DNA of 64,000 bases from assembly GCA_021850325.1 (NCBI GenBank), contig JAJZMF010000008.1, positions 1-64,000 of the forward strand, written 5' to 3'. The DNA is from Actinomycetes bacterium (GTDB lineage Bacteria; Actinomycetota; Acidimicrobiia; Acidimicrobiales; Palsa-688). This document shows, piece after piece, positions 1 to 8,066 of this stretch. The notes under the pieces are model-generated. The model ran no database searches. It saw only the letters and a list, made by a program, of their open reading frames with translations, and was not told where the DNA came from. How positions within the stretch are numbered: position 1 is the first letter of the stretch; each line of letters opens with the position of its first letter. Made by a program: the position numbers and the translations under genes.

Positions 1-45
1 GCATGGCATGCAAGAGGTTCGTGGGTTCGATTCCCATCGCCTCCA
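1..45 (+). tRNA. tRNA-Ala (GGC), 3' part, cut by window start
   Basis: The window opens inside the anticodon loop. The anticodon GGC is at 5-7, the 3' anticodon stem GCAAG at 10-14, the T arm at 21-37 (GTGGG, loop TTCGATT, CCCAT), the acceptor strand CGCCTCC at 38-44 and discriminator A at 45. Base 42 is T, which corresponds to U70; with G3 it would form the G3:U70 pair that marks alanine tRNA, in agreement with the GGC anticodon. CCA is not encoded (A45 is followed by CT). The variable loop appears to be 6 nt. The 5' half lies outside the window. Confidence 0.85.
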
Positions 46-225
46 CTCTCGGGCCCTCTGGTCCCGCCCTGGCCCAGAGGGGTGGTACGGGTGCCCCGTG
101 ACCCCGGTGGTGCGGCGCCTCCGCCCCGGTCACCCACAGCCGATGTCCGCCAAGCGTTGGCTGAGCCAGCTGTTCCCGCGGACGCTCACCTCTGCGCTGG
201 CACCGGTTGACCCCACCCCTCGGGA

Positions 226-2229
226 TCAGGACGGGCCACCCGCTCCTTGCGGTCCTGGCACATTGCGTGGCGAGCGTGGGACGGGCCACAGAGGGGGATG
301 GGCAGGTCCATGTCGCTCGGTCAGGTCCAGCGCGTCCTGGGGGGCGACGGTGCTCCTTCCCGGGCGCACCGGCTGACCGGCGAGGGCGTAGACCTCGTTA
401 CCGTCGACCGTCTCGCGTTCGAGCAGGAGGGCGACGAGCCGTTCGTAGACGTCCCGGTGGCGCTCCAGCGTATCGGTGGCACGCCGTTCGGCCTCCTTGA
501 CCAGGCGGGCGACCTCGTCGTCCATCGCCGCCTGTGTCTGCTCGGCGAAGGGACGGCTCGACAGGGCGGCCCCCCCTCCGCCCAGGAAGACCGACCCGCC
601 AGCGGGGTAGCCAACAGGCCCGAGCCGGGGCGACAGGCCGAACTCGCGCACCATCTTGGTGGCCAGCTCTGTGGCTCGCGCCAGGTCGTTGGCGGCACCG
701 GTCGAGGCTTGGCCGAGGAGGACCACCTCGCCGGCGCGTCCGCCGAGCATGACGGTCAGCATGTCGTAGAGGTGGTCCTCGCCGTACATGTGCCGTTCCA
801 CGGCAGGCAGTTGCTCGGTGGCGCCGAGCGCCTGTCCCGCCGGCAGGATCGTCACCTTGGCGACGGGGTCAGCAGTGGTGGAGTAGACGGCGGCGAGGGC
901 ATGGCCGGCTTCATGGACGGCAACGGCCCGTTTCTCCTCGGGTAGCAGGACGTTGGAGCCCTCACGCCGCCCGAGGATGATGCGGTCGCGGGCGTCGGTG
1001 AAGTCGTCCTGGCCGAGGACGTCCCGCCCGGCCCGGACGGCGTTGATGGCGGCTTCGTTCGCGAGGTTGGCGAGATCCGCACCGGAGAAGCCGGGGGTAC
1101 CGCGCGCCACGATGTCGAGGTCCACTTCGTGATCGAGCGTCTTGCCGCGGCAGTGCACGTCGAGGATGGCCCGCCGCTCCCCTAGGTTCGGGAGGGGTAT
1201 CGTCACCTGGCGGTCGAAGCGCCCGGGCCGGAGGAGGGCGGGGTCGAGGACCTCGGGCCGGTTGGTGGCGGCGAGGACGACGATCCCGGTTGCCGGTTCG
1301 AAACCGTCCATCTCCGACAGGAGCTGGTTGAGGGTCTGTTCCCGTTCGTCGTTGGCCACCATCGCGCCCGTCCCTGAGCGGCGCTGGCCTATGGCGTCGA
1401 TCTCGTCCACGAACACGATCGTCGGTGCCCGTTTCCTGGCCTCGGCGAAGAGGTCGCGCACGCGGGCGGCACCGACACCGACGAACATCTCGACGAAGCT
1501 GGAACCGGTCACGGAGAAGAACGGGACTCCCGCTTCCCCGGCCACCGCACGGGCCAGCAGGGTCTTGCCCGTCCCCGGCGGGCCCACCATGAGCACGCCC
1601 CGCGGCGCCTTTGCCCCGGCGCGCGCGTACCGCTCGGCTTGCCCCAGGAAGTCCACGACCTCGCGGATCTCGAGCTTCACACCGTCGTAGCCTGCGACGT
1701 CGGCGAAGGTGGTCGCGGGTCTCTCGGCGTCGAACACCTTGGCCCGGGAGCGCCCGACACCGAGCACGCCCTGCAGCCTCCCGGTGCTCCCTCTCGACAT
1801 CCGTGACCACAGGAACCCGATGAAGACCACCGGGAGGAGCAGGAGCAGCCACGAGAGCACCTGGGCCCCGAAGGGGACGCCGGGAACGGTCGCAGTGATC
1901 TCGACGTGGGCCGCCTCCAGCTTGGTGAGGAGCTCCTGGCCTGCCTGCTCGGGCACAACAGCCGAATAGGTCCGCCCGTCCGACAGTACGCCGTTCACCT
2001 GTCCGTTGCTGCCGATGGTCACCGTCCGTATGTCCTTGGCAGCGACGCGGGCGAGGAACTGGGAGTAGTTCAGCGTTTCGTGCGGGCCCGGGGAGGTGGC
2101 GGGCAACAGCAGGTAGAGGACGGCGAAGACAGCGGCAGCCAGTAGCCACAGGTAATGGCGCCAGCGCGGCCCGGGGCCGGCCCGGGCGCTCTCGTCCCTC
2201 GCGGGCGGTCCACCGGTAGGCCGGGTCAT
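226..2229 (-). CDS. ftsH: ATP-dependent zinc metalloprotease FtsH
   Basis: This is a membrane-anchored AAA+ protease that degrades damaged membrane proteins and some regulators. Two membrane segments lie near the N-terminus ([15 protein letters not shown] and [17 protein letters not shown]) around a short extracytoplasmic domain. Then come Walker A GPPGTGKT (about residue 215), Walker B IVFVDEID, the second region of homology ending in LRPGRFDR, and the zinc site HEAGH (about residue 439). The length of 667 aa is normal for the family. I place the start at the ATG at 2229 because it overlaps the stop of a short upstream ORF as ATGA. A GTG at 2301 would extend the protein by 24 residues, but it sits directly on the Shine-Dalgarno sequence and is less likely. 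The Pro-rich tail is ordinary. Function is certain; the start is moderately certain. Confidence 0.95.
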   Translation of the reverse strand: MTRPTGGPPARDESARAGPGPRWRHYLWLLAAAVFAVLYLLLPATSPGPHETLNYSQFLARVAAKDIRTVTIGSNGQVNGVLSDGRTYSAVVPEQAGQELLTKLEAAHVEITATVPGVPFGAQVLSWLLLLLPVVFIGFLWSRMSRGSTGRLQGVLGVGRSRAKVFDAERPATTFADVAGYDGVKLEIREVVDFLGQAERYARAGAKAPRGVLMVGPPGTGKTLLARAVAGEAGVPFFSVTGSSFVEMFVGVGAARVRDLFAEARKRAPTIVFVDEIDAIGQRRSGTGAMVANDEREQTLNQLLSEMDGFEPATGIVVLAATNRPEVLDPALLRPGRFDRQVTIPLPNLGERRAILDVHCRGKTLDHEVDLDIVARGTPGFSGADLANLANEAAINAVRAGRDVLGQDDFTDARDRIILGRREGSNVLLPEEKRAVAVHEAGHALAAVYSTTADPVAKVTILPAGQALGATEQLPAVERHMYGEDHLYDMLTVMLGGRAGEVVLLGQASTGAANDLARATELATKMVREFGLSPRLGPVGYPAGGSVFLGGGGAALSSRPFAEQTQAAMDDEVARLVKEAERRATDTLERHRDVYERLVALLLERETVDGNEVYALAGQPVRPGRSTVAPQDALDLTERHGPAHPPLWPVPRSPRNVPGPQGAGGPS

Positions 2230-2294
2230 GGCAGCACCCGGACGCGCAGAGCACCAGGGTCGTACAGCGGCCCAACAGGCTCTCGTGCAGCCAT
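2226..2294 (-). CDS. Putative 22-aa leader ORF upstream of ftsH
   Basis: An ATG at 2294 lies 5-6 nt after a strong Shine-Dalgarno sequence (AGGAGGT in the minus-strand reading) and opens a 22-codon frame beginning MAAREPVG. The frame ends with TGA at 2228-2226. That stop overlaps the ftsH ATG as ATGA. This is the best ribosome binding site in the region, and ftsH has no good one of its own, so translation of ftsH may depend on ribosomes finishing this ORF. The peptide shows no recognisable motif or run of regulatory codons. The alternative is that ftsH starts at the GTG at 2301, which would make this frame meaningless. Confidence 0.45.
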   Translation of the reverse strand: MAAREPVGPLYDPGALRVRVLP

Positions 2295-2380
2295 CGCGCA
2301 CCTCCTGCCCGGCTCAGGCTGGGCTGCGTGCCCCGCTTCCGATAGGGCCGGAGTGCTCTATCCCCGTCGTGGACGGGTGC

Positions 2381-2703
2381 CTACTGTGCCGGGCCCCGGG
2401 CCTTGCCGTACCGCCGCAGCACCTGGTTGCCAGCCTCACCACTGCAGCGTCGCCCGGTCGTCCCTTGGAGCCGACGTCTCCGATGACCACCCGGGTCGTC
2501 CTCTCGATCATCACCCAGACGCCGAATGCCTCCGCCTCAGGGGACACGGGCGGCCGCAGGCGGAGCAGCCCGACGAGGTTCGGCTCCGGCCACGCCACGG
2601 CCAGTGCCGCGCCCAGGACGGCAGCTGCCCCGTCCCTGTCCTCAGCCAGCAGGGCAGCTGCCTTTGCAGGCAGGGGCTTGAGCTCGAGACGGTCGGTGGT
2701 CAC
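2381..2703 (-). pseudogene. GNAT acetyltransferase remnant with internal deletion
   Basis: Starting at a GTG at 2703, about 80 residues read like the N-terminal half of a RimJ/RimL-type acetyltransferase: TTDRLELKPLP, then a Pro/Leu-rich stretch, then FGVWVMIERTTRVVIGDVG. After GDVGSKGRPGD the similarity stops. In another frame just downstream, EAGNQVLRRYGKARG and a TAG at 2383-2381 resemble the C-terminal end of the same family (usual form N-x-x-S-x-x-VL-x-x-x-GF). The acetyl-CoA-binding centre (R/Q-x-x-G-x-G/A) is absent. I infer deletion of the middle plus a frameshift. The match is to family pattern, made by eye. Confidence 0.5.
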
Positions 2704-2883
2704 TCTCGGCACATGACGACGGTACCGTCGTCCGCCGGACGTCGGGGTCGGCGAAGCCGGTTCCGGGCCTGTCGAGCTTGCCCATCGGGTCGGTTCGGCC
2801 GGCCCCCTTCGCGCCCGGGCACCGTCCCGCCGCGCTTGCAACGCTGCTGCCCGAGCCGCCGGTGGACCAGGAGGGCACCCACC

Positions 2884-3018
2884 TTGACCGACATCCAAGA
2901 CACCTTCGACCTCGCCACATCCGCCTTCGTCGACGCGGTGGCCGGCATCGGTGAGGGGGACTGGCACGAGCCGGCCCTGGGGGAGTGGGACGTCCGTTCG
3001 CTTCGGGTTGGTCGCCCC
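2884..3018 (+). pseudogene. N-terminal fragment of a maleylpyruvate-isomerase/DinB-like protein
   Basis: A TTG at 2884 has AGGAGGG about 10 nt upstream and opens LTDIQDTFDLATSAFVDAV, followed by W-x-x-PALGEWDVRSL. This is the typical start of mycothiol-dependent maleylpyruvate isomerase-like (DinB-superfamily) proteins, in which WDVRSL is normally followed by VGHT/VAHL. Here it becomes RVGRPVFHPG and the match ends after about 45 residues. The gene is therefore truncated, joined to unrelated sequence at about 3018. Confidence 0.55.
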
Positions 3019-3182
3019 GTATTCCATCCCGGACAGGGCCACCGCCCGGTCCATGGGCAAAAAGGAGGCCTTGCGGACGTCCAGGCGGCGCTCCTCGGGT
3101 TGTTGCAGTTGCCAGGGGCGGGGAGCTCCAATGTACTGGCGCAGAGCTTCGGTCACGTTGGGGGGGTGTCCCCATGTTCTTG
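3019..3182. other. Unassigned sequence in decayed region
   Basis: The minus-strand frame over this stretch reads ALRQYIGAPRPWQLQQ and then DRAVALSGMEYGATNP, which looks more protein-like than the other frames. It runs straight into the unrelated relic at about 3018. I cannot assign a family, and it may be another gene fragment. Confidence 0.25.
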
Positions 3183-3941
3183 TCAAGTCGGACCGAGGTC
3201 GGTTCCCTTATGGAAGGCGTTCGCGATGAGGACCGGGACTTCGTCCTGGACGGCGTAGTCGGCCGCCAGTGTCACGTCGTCGGGGTAGCCGGCGTCGGTG
3301 AGCTCCCGGCCGGACGAGCACGAGCGGATGGCTTCCAGGACTTGGTGACTGTGAGCCGTCCAAGCGGCGCGGGCCGTGGACGCCTCGGGAGAGCAGACAG
3401 TGTCAGTGCCCATGGCGGCGATGACCGCTCCGGCTCCGAGAAGGTCCTCGAGCGCCGGCCGTAGTCCACCGTCCGGCCAGCGTTCCCCGGCTGCAATGAC
3501 GGCGACTGGCCGCTCGGGTTGGCCGAAGCCGTGCGAGGTCAGCCACCGGCCAACAGCGACGGCGTTGCGCAGGGAGCCGGCGATGACGGTGCCGGTGACG
3601 GCGGCTGCGGCTATGGCCGACCCGTTCGGAGATGGCAGTACGAGACGGTCCGTGAAAGGGGCCGCGAGTAGGTGCGCGGGTGACAGCGACCAGGGGTGAG
3701 AGATGTCAACTTCCCGTCGCCTGACCGCGCAGGCTGCTTGGTTAGCCGCCGCGAAGGCTTCAACGTCCGGTGAGGGCCAAGGGTGCGGGTAGACCGTCAT
3801 GCCGCGTCCCACTGCGATCGTGACGGCCGTGGAGAACGACAGCACGTCCACTACCACCGTCACCCCTGAGGGCTCGGTTAGCGCCGCTGCACCCTGGCGC
3901 CCCCACTCGAAACGGGCCCCGAACCCACGTTGGGCGAACAC
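3183..3941 (-). CDS. ComB-like 2-phosphosulfolactate phosphatase family protein
   Basis: From a GTG at 3941 the 252-aa protein opens VFAQRGFGARFEWG and continues VVVDVLSFSTAV, LPSPNGSAIAAAA, GSLRNAVAVG and AGERWPDGGLRPALEDLLGAGA. This is the conserved order of the ComB family (Pfam 2-ph_phosp). Characterised ComB removes phosphate from 2-phosphosulfolactate in coenzyme M biosynthesis. In actinobacteria, which lack coenzyme M, the true substrate is unknown, so only family membership is claimed. The frame is open and of normal length, so this appears to be the one intact gene among relics. The IS110 fragment ends only about 20 bp upstream, so its original promoter has probably been replaced. 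Confidence 0.7.
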   Translation of the reverse strand: MFAQRGFGARFEWGRQGAAALTEPSGVTVVVDVLSFSTAVTIAVGRGMTVYPHPWPSPDVEAFAAANQAACAVRRREVDISHPWSLSPAHLLAAPFTDRLVLPSPNGSAIAAAAVTGTVIAGSLRNAVAVGRWLTSHGFGQPERPVAVIAAGERWPDGGLRPALEDLLGAGAVIAAMGTDTVCSPEASTARAAWTAHSHQVLEAIRSCSSGRELTDAGYPDDVTLAADYAVQDEVPVLIANAFHKGTDLGPT

Positions 3942-3960
3942 ATCAGCGCGTCCCGTCAAA

Positions 3961-4305
3961 TCAGGTGTCGGCGATGATGAGCGCGTCGCGCTTGTCTGTC
4001 TTGGCCTCTCCCGGGTACAAGTCGGCGGCCCGGCGCATGACCAGGCCTGGGACGTACGCCACCGGCACTTGTTGGCTGCGGGCGACCGCAAGTGCGGGCT
4101 GTGCGATCGAGCCCGGCTGGTCGACCACCAGGCCCGGGGTGCCGTGCTTGGAGGCCCGGCCCAAGAGGGCTTCCAGGGCAGCCTGGTCGTTCACTACCGA
4201 GCGGGCGAAGAGCCGCTCACCGGCGTCGTCGAGCACCTCGGCAAAAGGCTCTTCCCTGCCGACGTCCAAGCCCAACCATACGTCCACTTGCTCCGGCGTA
4301 GCCAA
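3961..4305 (-). pseudogene. IS110-family transposase, N-terminal remnant
   Basis: A TTG at 4305 with GGAGG 8 nt upstream starts LATPEQVDVWLGLDVG. It continues GLVVDQPGS, VAYVPGLVMRRAADLYPGEAKTD and KRDALIIADT, the DEDD (RuvC-like) N-terminal domain of IS110 transposases, with the first acidic residues in GLDVG and VVDQP and the KTDKRDA motif. After IADT the frame meets a TGA at 3963-3961, although the family continues for some 250-300 residues with a C-terminal transposase_20 domain. The remaining 114 aa are about a quarter of a full protein. The element cannot transpose by itself. The truncation point marks a rearrangement junction next to the ComB-like gene. Confidence 0.85.
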
Positions 4306-4727
4306 CCCTCGAGCCTCCTTGTCGTCATCTTTGACCAGTTCGGGATGGCCGTCCATGGTGCGCTCGCCGTCATCCACCTTACGGACCAGCGATCAAGCCG
4401 CATGTCCCCATCAGAGGTCCACGCACCGACCGTGCCGGCGGCAACACCCCCCAGGCCATGAACAACTGCAGGGGGTAGTGAGCCATACCGGCACTGCCGG
4501 ATCTCCCGGGCCCAAGTACTGCTGGCTCAGGCCCGGTGAAGATGGCAAGGGGGGCGAGGTGGCCGAGTGCGGCTCGCCCTACCTCTACACGGTCCGGCTC
4601 ACGATGTGAGGGGTGGGTGAACGGGCGAATGGCGGATGAGGCCGTAGCAGCCGGCCCTTGGAGCCGGTGCCCCCGACCGGGCGCTCGGGCCACGGCCACA
4701 GGACGGGCGCCCGAGGTGGCGGGTCGC
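4306..4727. other. Gene-free stretch beside the IS110 remnant
   Basis: About 420 bp lie between the transposase remnant and the end of the sugar ABC operon. No frame in either direction resembles a protein family. The first part may be the outer end of the IS110 element, but IS110 elements lack clear inverted repeats, so the boundary cannot be placed by eye. I see no clear terminator for the ABC operon. Confidence 0.4.
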
Positions 4728-5564
4728 TCACCCGGCCTGCCCGTGGTGCTCCGACTCCAGGGCCACGTGGCCGGCTTCGAGGCGCTTGCGGAACGCGCTG
4801 ACCATGTGCTCGGTCAGTTCCTCCACCGAGGTGTCGGCCACCTTGACGTCCATGCTCACCCGTCCCTGCTGGATGACGTTCAGCCGGTCGCACAGGGAGA
4901 AGAGATGGGCGTAGTTGTGGTCGATAACGATCATCGAGACCCCACGTCGGGCCAGGTCCTTGACCAGGTCCATGATGAGGGCCGATTCCTTGGCGCCCAT
5001 GGCGGCCAGGGGCTCGTCCAGGAGGAGGATCTTGGCGTTGCCCCGTGTGGCCCGAGCCACCGCGATGGCCTGGCGCTGGCCACCGGAGAGCAGCTCCACT
5101 TCGGCGTCGATGTTGGGGATGTTGACGTTGATGTTCTCCAGGTACTGTCGGGCGCGGGCACGCATCTGGCGCCTCGAGAGCACGCCCAGGCGCCCCATGG
5201 TGGTGATCTCGCGGTTGAGGAAGAGGTTCTCGTAGACCGTCAGCTGGGGGACCAGGGCGAGGTCCTGGTAGACGGTGTCTATCCCGTGCGCCCGGGCGTC
5301 CTCCACCGAGTGGAAGTTGACCTCCCTGCCCTCGAGCAGGATGCGCCCCGTGTCCGGGCGTTGGAAGCCGCAGATGATCTTGACCAGGGTGCTCTTGCCG
5401 GCTCCGTTGTCGCCGACCAGGCCGAGCACCTCGCCCCTCCCCAGCTCCAGGTCGACCCTCTCGAGGGCGGTCACGGCGCCGAAGTGCTTGGAGACGGCTT
5501 CCACCTTGAGGATCACGTCCCGCTGGGCTTGGGCGACGGGTTCGTTGACGGGCAGTGCGCTCAT
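4728..5564 (-). CDS. Sugar ABC transporter ATP-binding protein (FrcA-like)
   Basis: This 278-aa protein contains one ABC domain: Walker A GDNGAGKST, Q-loop YQDLALVPQ, signature LLSGGQRQAIAVAR, Walker B ILLLDEP and H-loop VIDHN. Carbohydrate importers of the RbsA/XylG type usually have two fused ABC domains; a single domain of this size is the FrcA arrangement, working as a homodimer. It would energise uptake through the adjacent permease. The ATG at 5564 overlaps the permease stop as ATGA, so the two are translationally coupled. The substrate cannot be read from the ATPase. Confidence 0.9.
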   Translation of the reverse strand: MSALPVNEPVAQAQRDVILKVEAVSKHFGAVTALERVDLELGRGEVLGLVGDNGAGKSTLVKIICGFQRPDTGRILLEGREVNFHSVEDARAHGIDTVYQDLALVPQLTVYENLFLNREITTMGRLGVLSRRQMRARARQYLENINVNIPNIDAEVELLSGGQRQAIAVARATRGNAKILLLDEPLAAMGAKESALIMDLVKDLARRGVSMIVIDHNYAHLFSLCDRLNVIQQGRVSMDVKVADTSVEELTEHMVSAFRKRLEAGHVALESEHHGQAG

Positions 5565-6622
5565 TTGCGGAACCTCGCGGCCAGCTGGCCGAGCTGGACG
5601 TTGGCGGCCATGGCGATCAGGATGATGACGCCCTCGAAGAAGTAGAACCACTGGGCGTTGACGCCGATGATGTTCAACCCGTCCTCCAGGATGCCGAGGA
5701 AGACGGCGCCGATGATGGTGCCGAGCACGGTCGCCCGGCCACCCGTGAGAGCGGTGCCACCGATGACGGCGGCCACGATGGGTGTGAGCACTATGTCCAG
5801 GCCTGTGTTGCCGGGGTTCATGCTGCCGATGCGTACCGCGTCCAGGATGCCCGCCCAGGCCGAGACGAAGGCGATGATCACGAAGCACCAGACCTTGACC
5901 CTGTTCACCGGTATGCCGGCCTCGGCTGCGGCCAGGTAGTTGCCACCGGTGGCCGTCGTGTGCACGCCGAAGCGCGTCCGCTTGAGCAGGAACCAGATGG
6001 CCAGTGTCAGCAGCAGGCCCCAGAGGATGGTCGACCAGCTGCCGATACCAAAGATCGTCCCGAAGGTGCCGGTCGTCCCCGGCATGTTGACCTGCTGGTA
6101 GTTGGACTGGACCAGCACGTAGCCGAAGAAGACGTACAGGGTGCCCAGGGTGACGATGAGCGAGGGCACGCCCAGGCGCACGGTGAAGAGCCCGTTCAGC
6201 AGGCCGATGAGCGCCGAGAGGACCATGGCGATAATTATCGCCACGCCCACCGGCAGGCCCGCCGTCCAGAACCAGTACACGAACCAGGGGGCTGTCAGGT
6301 ACACCTGCCCTGCCGATAGGTCGATCTCGGCCAGGACGAGCATGAGCACCTCACCGGTGCCGATCACCATGATGGGGGCGACGTACTGCACCAGGACGAT
6401 GATGTTCGCCGTGGAGTAGAAGGACGACGCCCGGAGCGAGAAGTAGATGATCGCCCCGATGGTGACCACGATGACGGTGATCTCCCGGCGGGCGATCGCC
6501 GTTTGGAGCAAGGAGACGGGCGTGAGCCCCCGCCCCGTCTTTGCAGACGGGGCGGGGGCCGTAGGAGCGCCGTGCCTGGCGCCGGCCGAGGCCGAAGCCA
6601 GTGTTCCGCCGCTATCGACCAT
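5561..6622 (-). CDS. Sugar ABC transporter permease (FrcC/RbsC-like)
   Basis: A 353-aa inner-membrane protein of the ribose/fructose permease family. It has a cytoplasmic, Ala/Pro-rich N-terminus of about 40 residues, then eight to ten hydrophobic segments, and family signatures such as GEVLMLVLAEIDLSAGQV and GGTALTGGRATVLGTIIGA. It forms the channel with the FrcA-like ATPase and receives substrate from the binding protein encoded 18 bp upstream. The ATG at 6622 has AGAGGAG about 10 nt before it. Confidence 0.9.
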   Translation of the reverse strand: MVDSGGTLASASAGARHGAPTAPAPSAKTGRGLTPVSLLQTAIARREITVIVVTIGAIIYFSLRASSFYSTANIIVLVQYVAPIMVIGTGEVLMLVLAEIDLSAGQVYLTAPWFVYWFWTAGLPVGVAIIIAMVLSALIGLLNGLFTVRLGVPSLIVTLGTLYVFFGYVLVQSNYQQVNMPGTTGTFGTIFGIGSWSTILWGLLLTLAIWFLLKRTRFGVHTTATGGNYLAAAEAGIPVNRVKVWCFVIIAFVSAWAGILDAVRIGSMNPGNTGLDIVLTPIVAAVIGGTALTGGRATVLGTIIGAVFLGILEDGLNIIGVNAQWFYFFEGVIILIAMAANVQLGQLAARFRK

Positions 6623-6640
6623 TTACCGGGGCTCCTCTGC

Positions 6641-7747
6641 CTAACCGATCTTCTTGGGCGGGGCGAAGGCCGTCTCGGCCGAGCCTGAGCCCTCGAAGCG
6701 GGTCTTGTGCTGCAGGTAGGCGCCGACCGTGGCCTTGGTCACGTAGCCGAGGCCGGTGTCGGTGTCGCAGGGCTTCATGAGGCCGGCAGAGATGTTGTAC
6801 AGGAACAGCTGCACCGTGGGGATGAAGCCCTGCAGGTAGGCCTGCTGGTCTATGGAGAAGAGCAGCCCTCCCGACTGGACCTGCTGGAGCACCGGTATAC
6901 CCACGTCCCAGCCCGAGCCACCCACCTTGCCCTGCAGGTGGTGCTTCTGGATGGTCGTGGCGACCGCGATCGAGTCGCCCGAGTCCACGGTGTACATGAA
7001 CTTGACGTTCTTGTGCCCGAGGTACCAGGCCTCCACGGCCGCCAGTTCGGCCGTCTGGGCGGCGCCACCGGCCACCTCCACGGTCTGGTAACCGGCTTTC
7101 TGGAAGATGGGTTTTGCGCCGTCGATACGGGGCTGGATGTTGCCGCTGCCCGGCGTGGCGATGATCATGCCAACAAGGTCGCCCTTGTGGACCAGGCCGC
7201 TGTTGACGATCCGCTCTGCCGCTGCCGCACCGGCTGTGACGTTGTTCTGGCCGATGTAGGCCATCCGGTTGTTGGGCTCGTCGGCGTTGTAGGAGACGAC
7301 GGGTATGCCCTTGGACAGCGCGTTGTTGGTCGGCGTGTTGAAGGCCACCGGGTCGATCAGTGCCACGGCGATGCCCTGGACACTGGCCGCGATCGCGGTG
7401 TCCATGGCCGTGACCATCTCGGACACGATCGAGTTCTGTGAGCCTGTCCACTGCGGCGTCGGTATGCCCAGCAACCGGGCGGCGTCCTGGATGCCGTAGA
7501 TGGTGGCGGTGAAGAACGTGTTCGTGGTCACGTGGTTGACGAAGGTGAAACGGTACTTCGGGTGGCTGGCGAACAGCGGGTTGTTGCTGTCGTGGAAAGT
7601 CTGCGCTGCCGCGCCACGTTCGGTCAGCACGTCGGTGAACGTGCCGAGGAAGGGCACCGAAGCGGCCGCCATCCCGACGTTGCGCAGGAAGCGGCGTCTC
7701 GAGGCGTCGTACTTCTTGGGGTCGACCTCGAACTGCCCTTTAGGCAT
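6641..7747 (-). CDS. Sugar ABC transporter substrate-binding protein, Tat-exported
   Basis: This 368-aa periplasmic-binding-protein-like sugar receptor (Peripla_BP_4 type) begins with a twin-arginine signal: SRRRFL at residues 16-21, a hydrophobic stretch, and a likely cleavage after GAAAQ around residue 47. Export of a folded binding protein by Tat is common in actinobacteria. No lipobox cysteine is seen. The body contains the VQGIAVALIDP and GMIIATPGSGN segments typical of the family. It is first in the operon. I choose the ATG at 7747 rather than the TTG directly before it, with AAGGGG upstream. The substrate is inferred to be a hexose or polyol from the divergent dehydrogenase. Confidence 0.88.
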   Translation of the reverse strand: MPKGQFEVDPKKYDASRRRFLRNVGMAAASVPFLGTFTDVLTERGAAAQTFHDSNNPLFASHPKYRFTFVNHVTTNTFFTATIYGIQDAARLLGIPTPQWTGSQNSIVSEMVTAMDTAIAASVQGIAVALIDPVAFNTPTNNALSKGIPVVSYNADEPNNRMAYIGQNNVTAGAAAAERIVNSGLVHKGDLVGMIIATPGSGNIQPRIDGAKPIFQKAGYQTVEVAGGAAQTAELAAVEAWYLGHKNVKFMYTVDSGDSIAVATTIQKHHLQGKVGGSGWDVGIPVLQQVQSGGLLFSIDQQAYLQGFIPTVQLFLYNISAGLMKPCDTDTGLGYVTKATVGAYLQHKTRFEGSGSAETAFAPPKKIG

Positions 7748-7856
7748 CAATTACCCCTTTCCCCCAGGACCGTCGTGGATATCACCACGGTCTGTGAAAG
7801 GCCGGGGCTCCGACCGGGCAAGCCCGTGGACGGAGCGCGGCTATGTCGGGTCAGAC

Positions 7857-7868
7857 GTTAGCGCTAAC
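7857..7868. promoter_or_regulatory. LacI-family operator palindrome
   Basis: GTTAGCGCTAAC is a perfect 12-bp palindrome with the central CG and TTAGCGCTAA core typical of LacI/GalR-family operators in actinobacteria. It lies between the divergent ABC operon (start 7747) and the mannitol-dehydrogenase gene (start 8067). On the minus strand a TANNNT box (TAACGT) overlaps its edge, so binding there could block the ABC promoter. No LacI regulator gene is in this window. Confidence 0.75.
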
Positions 7869-8066
7869 ATCGGGGTGGGACAAGAGCCCCATGGGCCATT
7901 TCTGCCGGTGGGAGCACCGTGAAGGCGCTGGTGGTGGCGCCCGTTCGAGCGGGGACAACGCGGTGGCTGCCATGAGGAGCAGGTAAGGTTGCCCGTGAGG
8001 TAGGCACACGGCTCCTCCTGGGCGACCGGGCGCGCCGGCGCCGCGGCCCTTGGAGGTGACCCTGAC

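Noticed and set aside
2314-3186. A single 290-codon minus-strand gene
   Set aside because: Only two separate stretches look protein-like and they belong to different origins; the join crosses the plus-strand isomerase-like relic.
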